Assembly (NCBI GenBank): GCA_005776585.1
Contig: SXOX01000036.1
Location: 1 to 64,000 of the forward strand
Origin: Pseudomonadota bacterium
Lineage (GTDB): Bacteria > Myxococcota_A > UBA9042 > GCA-2863065
Reading direction: 5' to 3'
Length of the DNA stretch: 64,000 nt
The notes under the pieces are model-generated. The model made no database searches, was not told the origin of the DNA, and saw only the letters and a list, made by a program, of their open reading frames with translations. Numbering within the stretch: position 1 is the stretch's first letter; each line of letters starts with the position of its first letter. The translations under genes were made by a program, and so were the position numbers. Shown here in pieces: positions 1-8,287 of this stretch.

Positions 1-439
1 CGACCCGCTGCTGCTCGCCGCCGGAGAGCATCTTGGGGAAGCTCTTGAGGTGCCGCTCGAGGCCCACCGATTCGAGGATCTGCGTGACGCGGCGCCCGAT
101 CTCGCGGGGCCCGAGACCAAGAATCTCCAGCGATATCGAGACGTTATCAAAGACAGTACGGCGATCGAGGAGCTTGAAGTCCTGCCACACGACGCCGATG
201 TTGCGCCGCAGGAAGGGGATCGACGAGGCGCGGAGCACGTGCAGGTTGCGGCCGTTGACGAGGATCTGACCCGATGACGACGGCTCATAGCCGAGCAGGA
301 GCTTGACGAGCGTCGTCTTGCCCGCGCCGGAGGGTCCCGACAAGAAGACGAACTCGCCCTCGTGGATGCGCAGGTTCACGTCGCTGAGCGCTTCCATCCC
401 GTTCGGGTACTTCTTGAACACGTGGAAGAGCTGAATCAC
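1..439 (-). CDS. ftsE: Cell division ABC ATPase FtsE (partial, runs off left edge)
   Basis: Reverse-strand translation VIQLFHVFKKYPNGMEALSDVNLRIHEGEFVFLSGPSGAGKTTLVKLLLGYEPSSSGQI...KMLSGGEQQRV: Walker A and ABC signature, FtsE-like; GTG start. Confidence 0.85.
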   Translation of the reverse strand, partial: MIQLFHVFKKYPNGMEALSDVNLRIHEGEFVFLSGPSGAGKTTLVKLLLGYEPSSSGQILVNGRNLHVLRASSIPFLRRNIGVVWQDFKLLDRRTVFDNVSISLEILGLGPREIGRRVTQILESVGLERHLKSFPKMLSGGEQQRV

Positions 440-603
440 GGGCGCGACCGTAGCACGGAGCGCCTGCGTGGCCAATTTTGCTGCGCCAATGGTCCGACGG
501 TCGGTCCCCGAATTTGCACCGGCGGTTCGAGCCAACCATAATTCGCGACTTGGGCTCGCGGTCGCACGACGCGCCAGAGAGCCCAAGCCGAGGCTCACAC
601 GCT

Positions 604-2748
604 ATGGTCATCGTGCTCGCCGCGCCGCCCGCCGAAGGCGTCAACTGGGTCCTGCTCACGATCGCGCTGGGGATCCTCGGAGCCGGCGGCCTCAGCCTGC
701 TGTTGTTCTTCCAGAACCAGAAGCGGCGGAAGCTGGTCGACAGCCTGCGCGAGCGCAAGTCGGTGCCGGCTCCGCCGAGCCAGACGCGGCGCGACATCTC
801 CGGTGAGCACAAGCTCGACATGGCCGACCTCCGGCGGGCCTACGACGCGGCGATGCGGGATCGGGACTACATGAAGGCCGCCTCGCTGGCCCTTCGGATG
901 AAGGACGCGAGCCGCCAGGCCGAGGCCTACGAGCGCGCGGGAGACGTGGAGCGCGCGGTCGCGGCGTGGGTCGAGGCGCGCGAAGTCGGCCGCGCGGCGA
1001 CGCTCCTGGAGGGCGCGGGGCAGCACGCCAAGGCAGCGCGCTTGTATCAGCAGGCCGGCGCGCCGGATGAGGCCATCGCCCTGTATTTGAAGATCGGGCA
1101 GGTCGACAAGGCCATCCCTTTGATTCGGCAGCAAGGCGACGAGATCCGGGCGCGGCGCATGGAGGGCGATCTCGCGAAGCGCCAGGACAACCGCGTCGAG
1201 GCGGCGCGGCACTACATCGCCGCTGGCGCGTTCCTCGAGGCCGCCGAGGTGCTCGTGACGGCCAACGAGCCGCTGAAAGCCGCCGAGGCCTACCGTCGCG
1301 CCAGTCGACCGCTCGATGCGGCGCGGCTCTTGCTCGCCAGTGGAGACCAACGACAGGCCGCACAGCTCTTCGAGGAGGGTGGCGCGCTCGTCGAGGCGGC
1401 GCGCATTTGGGAGGTGCTCGGCGATGCCGCCGCCCGGGAACGCTGCCTCGCACGTTCGGGCAACAGCTACGAAGCAGGCCGAGCGGCGTTCGAGCGCGGC
1501 GATCTCGACGCAGCACTTCGTTTCTTCGACGCGGTGCCGCCACTTGACGACCAGTACCACGACGCGGGCCTCTTCCGAGGGCAGATTCTGGAGCGTCAAG
1601 GACGACAGCAAGACGCAGCAGAGGCTTACCTTGTCTTCCTGAAAACGCGGTCAGTCAACCCTAAGACCGTGATGTTGTTCACCCGGGTGGCGCGCCTGCT
1701 AGAGGCCGTCGGCCAGGGCAAGCAGGCGCTTCGCATCCTGGGTCGGATCATCACGGCAGGCCTGGGGAGCTCCGACATCACCGGCTGGGCCGAGCGACTC
1801 GAGCGCACGGGAGACGACTCGATCGCGACGGAGAGCCTCGACGAAGAGGCCGCGGCCCCGCCGAAGCGGGCCCTGCCGGAGACCCCGCCCGCGCAGAAGT
1901 CGCCTCCGGCAAAGTCGCCATTTCCGGGGCGCATGGAGATCGACGACGCCGCCCTGTCTGTACTGGAACGGCGCTACAAGCTCGGAGATCGGATGGGGCA
2001 AGGCGGCAACGGCGTTGTCTACTTGGCCACCGACAAGGCGCTCGGGCGCGAGGTGGTCGTCAAGTTCCTCCATCAGGCGCTGCTCCCGACGGACGTCGCG
2101 CGCAAGTACTTCACGCGCGAGGCCAAGGTCGCGGCGAGCCTGAGTCACCAGAACATCGTGACGATCTACGACATCGGAACCGAAGGCGAGACGCTGTATT
2201 ACTGTATGGAGTGGGTCAAGGGCAAGACGTTGGCCGACCTCGTCATCGAGGCCGGCGGGCGGCTCGGCCACGAGGCGATCGTGCCGATCATCTCGCAGTT
2301 CTGCGACGCGCTCGAGTACGCCCACGACCGACAGGTCATTCACCGCGACATCAAGCCGGGCAACGTCATGGTGACGACCGAGGGCAAGGTCAAGCTGCTC
2401 GACTTCGGTCTGGCGAAGGCACTGGACGAGAACCCGGACAAGTCGGTGTTTCTCTGTGGGACGCCGTATTACATGAGCCCGGAGCAGATTACGCGGGGGT
2501 TCCTTGACCATCGCACCGACATTTACAGCCTTGGCTGTATGCTTTACGTTATGTACACCGGGGACGTGCCCTTCCCCGATGGCAACGTTTTTCACCAGCA
2601 TCAGACGGCGGCCGCGCCGGATCCGGTGACACGGGTGCCCGGCCTTAAGCCCGGCGTGTCGGCGGCCCTCATGAAGTGCATCGCAAAGGACCGCAACGAG
2701 CGCTTCCAGCGGGCGACCGAGGTTGCACGCGCCCTGTCGGCGGCCTGA
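604..2748 (+). CDS. Membrane-anchored TPR-repeat Ser/Thr protein kinase
   Basis: N-terminal TM (LLTIALGILGAGGLSLLLFF), helical TPR-like repeats, Hanks kinase motifs GQGGNGVVY, HRDIKPGNVMV, LLDFGLAKA, GTPYYMSPEQ; ATG at 604 chosen inside the longer ORF. Confidence 0.9.
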   Translation: MVIVLAAPPAEGVNWVLLTIALGILGAGGLSLLLFFQNQKRRKLVDSLRERKSVPAPPSQTRRDISGEHKLDMADLRRAYDAAMRDRDYMKAASLALRMKDASRQAEAYERAGDVERAVAAWVEAREVGRAATLLEGAGQHAKAARLYQQAGAPDEAIALYLKIGQVDKAIPLIRQQGDEIRARRMEGDLAKRQDNRVEAARHYIAAGAFLEAAEVLVTANEPLKAAEAYRRASRPLDAARLLLASGDQRQAAQLFEEGGALVEAARIWEVLGDAAARERCLARSGNSYEAGRAAFERGDLDAALRFFDAVPPLDDQYHDAGLFRGQILERQGRQQDAAEAYLVFLKTRSVNPKTVMLFTRVARLLEAVGQGKQALRILGRIITAGLGSSDITGWAERLERTGDDSIATESLDEEAAAPPKRALPETPPAQKSPPAKSPFPGRMEIDDAALSVLERRYKLGDRMGQGGNGVVYLATDKALGREVVVKFLHQALLPTDVARKYFTREAKVAASLSHQNIVTIYDIGTEGETLYYCMEWVKGKTLADLVIEAGGRLGHEAIVPIISQFCDALEYAHDRQVIHRDIKPGNVMVTTEGKVKLLDFGLAKALDENPDKSVFLCGTPYYMSPEQITRGFLDHRTDIYSLGCMLYVMYTGDVPFPDGNVFHQHQTAAAPDPVTRVPGLKPGVSAALMKCIAKDRNERFQRATEVARALSAA

Positions 2749-2839
2749 ACGAGGAAATGACGCACTGCGTCGTCACTTGGGGCGTTGAAGTCGCGTTTGG
2801 CCTCTGCTAGCCTGCCGCGCCAGCACGGCGAATGGGAGC

Positions 2840-4111
2840 TTGAACATGCGAACGAACCTCACCCTGATTGCAGCACTTGCGTTGACCGCCACGATGGGCA
2901 CCGCGGTCACCGCGTGCGCGTCGTCTGACGCGGTCACCGGCGGGACTCCGCCGACGGACACGTCGACCACGGCGGAGACGATCGTCCCCAAGGAGGAGAC
3001 CTCGGGCACAACGGGGCAGGATACGGCGCCTGAGCCCAAGGACACCGGCACGGCAGACACCGGCGGAGGCGGAGCGGACGTTGCGACGGACGCCACGGCA
3101 GACGCTGCGCCCGACGTGGTGGATGCAGGCACTCCGGCGGCCTGCGCCAAGGGTAAGGGCTGCTACAACGGCAAGTGCTGCACGTGCTTCCCGGACAAGA
3201 AGGAGTCGCACTGCGAGCAGGGCATCGACAACTCGCTGTCGGGCATCGCGTCGCTGGCCAACAGCCAGCTCCAGGGCTCCGTCGATGAGGGTCAGGTCAA
3301 CCTGCTCGCCGAGTTCGTGAGCCCCACGCTCGACGGCAAGGAGTTCACGCTCAACATGTACACGGGAGACCTGGATCCCTCCAACGACGGCAAGGACGGC
3401 GACACCATCTGCGACGTGACGGCCCCAGGCTGCAAGTGGACGCTGGCGGACATCAACTACGACAAGGACTGCAAACCGCTCATCGCGTTCCAGAACGCGA
3501 AGATCACCTCGGGCAAGCTCACCGCCGGCGGACCCGATGGCGTGTTCCGGTTGTCGATCCCGATTCAGGGCTTCAACCTCGACCTGCTCGTGACGATGGC
3601 GCGCATCGAGGCCGACGTCACGCTGAGCAAGGACGGCAAGTCGGTCGAGGCCATCGCGGGCATCCTGGCGGGCGCAGTGCCCAAGAAGTCGATCGAGGAC
3701 GCGGTCGCCAAGTTGGGCGACAAGCTGCCGATCTCGCCAGACGCAGTGAAGCAGATCCTGACGAGCGTGGTCAAGGAGGACATCGACGGCCTCGGCGCCG
3801 ATGGCAACCCCGGCAAGGATGGTAAGTACGACTCGTCGTCCATCGCCATCAAGTTCGAAGGCGTGCTCGGCACCATCACGATGGTCGAGGTCAAGCCCGT
3901 CGAGCCGCCCAAGGACGCCGACGCGGGCTCACCGCCGCCGCCGCCGCCGGAGATGTGCAAGACCTACCCGACGACCTTCAGCCCCTCGGCCTACCGTCTG
4001 ACCAAGGTCGGCCTCGGCGAGAATGCCAAGGCGGGCAACGGCCTCGACGTCGACGGCATCTGTGTGGAGCCTGATGGCGACCCGGGCGTCAAGTGCCCGG
4101 TTGGCGGCTGA
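2840..4111 (+). CDS. Putative lipoprotein, Asp/Thr-rich linker, unknown function
   Basis: Signal peptide with lipobox-like TAVTAC; long ORF with consistent coding bias. Confidence 0.7.
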   Translation: MNMRTNLTLIAALALTATMGTAVTACASSDAVTGGTPPTDTSTTAETIVPKEETSGTTGQDTAPEPKDTGTADTGGGGADVATDATADAAPDVVDAGTPAACAKGKGCYNGKCCTCFPDKKESHCEQGIDNSLSGIASLANSQLQGSVDEGQVNLLAEFVSPTLDGKEFTLNMYTGDLDPSNDGKDGDTICDVTAPGCKWTLADINYDKDCKPLIAFQNAKITSGKLTAGGPDGVFRLSIPIQGFNLDLLVTMARIEADVTLSKDGKSVEAIAGILAGAVPKKSIEDAVAKLGDKLPISPDAVKQILTSVVKEDIDGLGADGNPGKDGKYDSSSIAIKFEGVLGTITMVEVKPVEPPKDADAGSPPPPPPEMCKTYPTTFSPSAYRLTKVGLGENAKAGNGLDVDGICVEPDGDPGVKCPVGG

Positions 4112-4126
4112 GCCTCGGTTCCTCAC

Positions 4127-4597
4127 GTGGCCTTTCGTCGCCGGATGTGCGCGCTCGCGCTGACTGTCGCTACGACGGCGTGCGCCTCGACGCTCGACAA
4201 GGACTCGGGCGGAGACCACGTTCGCGGCAAGGCGGTCGTGGTGAAGCTGAACGAGACGCACGACGATAGCATCTCGGCCGACCAGGGGGACCACACCGAC
4301 TGGAAGAAGCTCACGCTCAAGGCGACGACGATCATCGACGTCAACGTCTATTGGGACGATCCCAGCGTTCGGGCGAAGGTGAACGTCAAGGACCAGTTCG
4401 GCGGTCAGGTCTATGAGCTGACGCACGAGCCAGGCGAGCGTGAGAATCACTGGAAAGGCATGAAGCTGCGTGAGGGTGACACCTTCCTCGAGGTGGTTGC
4501 CGAGCGCGGCGCAAGCGTGTACACGATTGAGCTGACGAGCGGCGATGGCGCCGACGACGGTGGCGGCGGCGATGACGGGACCCCGCCACCCGAATGA
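4127..4597 (+). CDS. Small putative lipoprotein
   Basis: GTG start; N-terminal signal ALALTVATTAC; 156 aa. Confidence 0.6.
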   Translation: MAFRRRMCALALTVATTACASTLDKDSGGDHVRGKAVVVKLNETHDDSISADQGDHTDWKKLTLKATTIIDVNVYWDDPSVRAKVNVKDQFGGQVYELTHEPGERENHWKGMKLREGDTFLEVVAERGASVYTIELTSGDGADDGGGGDDGTPPPE

Positions 4598-4709
4598 CCA
4601 GGAAGTTTCGTCAATCGCCCTCGGCCCCCGTTGACACCCGCAGAACGCGTGTGCTAGCAGGGCTGGGCCCGAATCAGGGGTCCGCAGGAACACGAACCGA
4701 TGAGGTCGG

Positions 4710-5294
4710 ATGAGCCAGTTCGAGGTCATCAAGGACATCAACGAGACGCTCAAAGAGCTCTTGAAGGAGTCCTTCAAAGCGAACGGCTTCACGACGGTGA
4801 GCGTCAGCACCGATCGACCCAAGAAGGACAACATCAAGAACATGCCGACCGTGTCGTGCTACATGTATCACCTGGGCTTCCACCAGGGGTACAAGGAGCG
4901 CGCGGACACGCTCGTGTCGAGCTACGACAAGCAGGGAAACGTCGTCGAGTACTACCAGGATGCGCCAGCCTACCTCTTCGCTCACTTCATCGTGAGCGTG
5001 TGGGGCAACTCCCCCAACGAGGAGAACTTGCTGCTGGGGCTCGCGGTCAAGACGTTTCTCGAGCACCCCATTCTCGAATCAGAGACGTTGAAGGGCGACT
5101 CGTTCTATCCGGACGACAAGATCAACGTCTATCCCAATCTGCAGGCCGACTTCAACGACACGCTCTCCTTCTGGAGAAGCTTGAACGAGGAGCTCCGGCC
5201 TTCGGTGTACTACTTCGTAAGATTTCGTATCGAATCCGAACGAAAATCTTCCGAAGTCAGGCGTGTCACGGGTAAGGACTTTGCGATTCGTTAG
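4710..5294 (+). CDS. CIS terminator/cap-like protein (DUF4255, Pvc16/Afp16-like)
   Basis: 194 aa MSQFEVIKDINETLKELLKESF...; DUF4255-like N-terminal pattern; directly upstream of sheath gene. Confidence 0.7.
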   Translation: MSQFEVIKDINETLKELLKESFKANGFTTVSVSTDRPKKDNIKNMPTVSCYMYHLGFHQGYKERADTLVSSYDKQGNVVEYYQDAPAYLFAHFIVSVWGNSPNEENLLLGLAVKTFLEHPILESETLKGDSFYPDDKINVYPNLQADFNDTLSFWRSLNEELRPSVYYFVRFRIESERKSSEVRRVTGKDFAIR

Positions 5295-5377
5295 AAGCGC
5301 CGGTACCAAGCCCGATGTGGTTGTCGTGCCAACTGGAGTTGGTACGCTGAACAGGGGTTAGAGATAGGAGGAAAAGG

Positions 5378-6559
<1,182 letters not shown>

Positions 6560-6589
6560 TAGGTCGGGTCAACTGACCCTGCCACGAAG

Positions 6590-6620
6590 CGGCCTCGGGA
6601 CCCCGTCCCGGGGCCGTTTT
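6590..6620 (+). terminator. Intrinsic terminator between sheath1 and tube1
   Basis: cggcctcgggac-ccc-gtcccggggccg followed by tttt; 12-bp stem with one G-U wobble. Confidence 0.8.
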
Positions 6621-6685
6621 CGTTTGGTGGGGGCACGGGTGGAGCAGCCAATGTCCGAATTGTCCGAACACGACGAGATGCCACG

Positions 6686-6701
6686 TGGCACGGACTTTGC
6701 T
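6686..6701 (+). promoter_or_regulatory. Sigma-54 promoter (-24/-12) for tube1
   Basis: tggcacg-gact-ttgct: exact match to TGGCACG-N4-TTGCW, about 80 bp upstream of tube1 ATG. Confidence 0.75.
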
Positions 6702-6779
6702 CTGCTTCCGGCCCATCACGGGCTAACCCCGCCCCTGTTCGGATGACCATGCTCGCGGGAGCGAGAAGGAGATTTAGTA

Positions 6780-7211
6780 ATGCCGAATCGCCGTCCTTTT
6801 GACCACATTGGCGCCTTCAACTTCAAGGTTGAGATCGAAGGCGTCACGCAAGGCGCTTTCCGTAACGTCGAGGGCCTCGACAGCGAGACCGAGATCGTCG
6901 AGTTCCAGAACGGTGACGATATCGTCCTCCGCAAGCGGCCGGGCCGCACGAAGTACTCGAACGTCACCCTGAAGCGCGGCTACATCAACAACACCGAGCT
7001 CTGGGACTGGCGCAAGAAGGTCGTCGAGGGCAAGATCGAGCGCAAGGCCGGCTCGATCATCCTCTGCGCCGACGACGGCTCCGAGATCATGCGCTACAAC
7101 TTCTTCGAGGCGTGGCCCGCCAAGTGGAAGGGCTTCACCCTCGATGGCAAGGGCAACGAGGTCACGGTCGAGGAGCTCGAGCTCGCGGTCGAGAAGATCG
7201 AGCGCGGTTGA
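6780..7211 (+). CDS. Tail tube protein 1 (T4 gp19-like)
   Basis: 143 aa; IGAFNFKVEIEGVTQGAFRNVEGLDSETEIVEF...VTLKRGYINNTELWDW typical tube. Confidence 0.93.
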   Translation: MPNRRPFDHIGAFNFKVEIEGVTQGAFRNVEGLDSETEIVEFQNGDDIVLRKRPGRTKYSNVTLKRGYINNTELWDWRKKVVEGKIERKAGSIILCADDGSEIMRYNFFEAWPAKWKGFTLDGKGNEVTVEELELAVEKIERG

Positions 7212-7253
7212 TCCGTACTCGCTCAGCCCGCTAGCGCGAGAGCGTCAGCCAAC

Positions 7254-7284
7254 GAAAGCCTCCGGACTCCGGGGGCTTTCGTGT
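7254..7284 (+). terminator. Intrinsic terminator after tube1
   Basis: gaaagcctccgg-act-ccgggggctttc then gtgttt; 12-bp stem with one G-U wobble. Confidence 0.75.
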
Positions 7285-7402
7285 TTGGTGCGCACGATCG
7301 CGGCCGCTTGCGCCCGGTCGGCGGTCGTGCTTTCCTCCTCCCCCGACACACGCCCCTTCCTCGCACGCCGCGCGAAGCGGGCCCCCAACACGGAGGTAGA
7401 TC

Positions 7403-7774
7403 ATGGCATTCCAAACCGAGTTCGAGTTCACCCTGCCACGCGGCTACGTCGACAAAGACGGCAACGTCCACAAGAAGGGCGTCATGCGGCTGGCCACGGC
7501 CAAAGACGAGATCCTGCCGCTTCAGGACTACCGCGTGCAAAACAATCGGGCCTATCTGGTCATCATCCTGTTGTCGCGCGTGATCTCGAAGCTCGGGGAT
7601 CTGAAGTCGATCAATCCGGCCGTCGTCGAAGACCTCTACAGCGCCGACCTCGCGTACCTCCAGGACTTCTATCGCCGGATCAACGAGGAGAACACCTCGA
7701 AGGTCAACGTCACGTGCCCGGAGTGCAAGCACAAGTTCCAGTTCGACCTCGGGGGTGAGCTGGGGGAATCGTAA
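7403..7774 (+). CDS. Phage tail assembly (chaperone-like) protein with C-terminal zinc ribbon
   Basis: 123 aa MAFQTEFEFTLPRGYVDKDGNVHKKGVMRLATAKDE...; CPECKHKFQF near C-terminus; between tube and second sheath. Confidence 0.75.
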   Translation: MAFQTEFEFTLPRGYVDKDGNVHKKGVMRLATAKDEILPLQDYRVQNNRAYLVIILLSRVISKLGDLKSINPAVVEDLYSADLAYLQDFYRRINEENTSKVNVTCPECKHKFQFDLGGELGES

Positions 7775-7932
7775 GCTACCCCCTGGAGCGGATCTACCAG
7801 GAGGTAGCGTACATCGCCTACCATTTCCACTGGAGCATCGACGACGTGCTCGCCATGGAGCACCGTGAGCGTCAGGTGTGGGTCAAGGAGATCTCCGAGA
7901 TCAACAAGGAGATCAACAAGACCCGCAAGTAG
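7768..7932 (+). CDS. DUF6760-like short ORF lacking a canonical start (candidate frameshift extension of the upstream gene)
   Basis: Reads IVSYPLERIYQEVAYIAYHFHWSIDDVLAMEHRERQVWVKEISEINKEINKTRK*; no ATG/GTG/TTG between the upstream in-frame TGA (7756-7758) and the conserved core. Confidence 0.65.
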   Translation: MVSYPLERIYQEVAYIAYHFHWSIDDVLAMEHRERQVWVKEISEINKEINKTRK

Positions 7933-8127
7933 AAGTCCTCGTTTTGACGCATCGCGCGGTGGGACCGAAGACCCCGGCCATCGGACCCCACGGCGCGGAA
8001 GTGCTGACCCCACGCGTTCCTCCCCCGTTCTTCCATGATGCCCGCTTCCGCGGTCCGGCGCGGAGTGGTATCGTCCTGGCTTGGCTCGTGACGAGCCCGG
8101 CCCGCTGCGCGGTGCAGCGACCGGAGC

Positions 8128-8143
8128 GAGCACGGAACTTGCA
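8128..8143 (+). promoter_or_regulatory. Possible degenerate sigma-54 promoter upstream of sheath2
   Basis: gagcacg-gaac-ttgca: correct spacing, -12 perfect, two mismatches in the -24 element. Confidence 0.3.
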
Positions 8144-8287
8144 GAAGGGTATCGCGCTCGACACCGCCCCGCAGGGGCAGCCTCTCCGTCGCTCGCTTGT
8201 CACTTCGCCCTGGGTCCGTGGACCCGAGGCCCGGTGACCCCGGGGAACGGAAGGCCCAAGCAGGTCGAGCCGAAGAAGGGCGTTGAC

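Noticed and set aside
503-517. Possible sigma-54 element upstream of the kinase (ggtccccgaatttgca)
   Set aside because: GG-to-GC spacing is off by one and the -24 element is poor.
8081-8287. N-terminal extension of sheath2 in the supplied ORF
   Set aside because: Sequence is not sheath-like and overlaps hairpin-rich leader; GTG at 8288 gives a typical sheath N-terminus.
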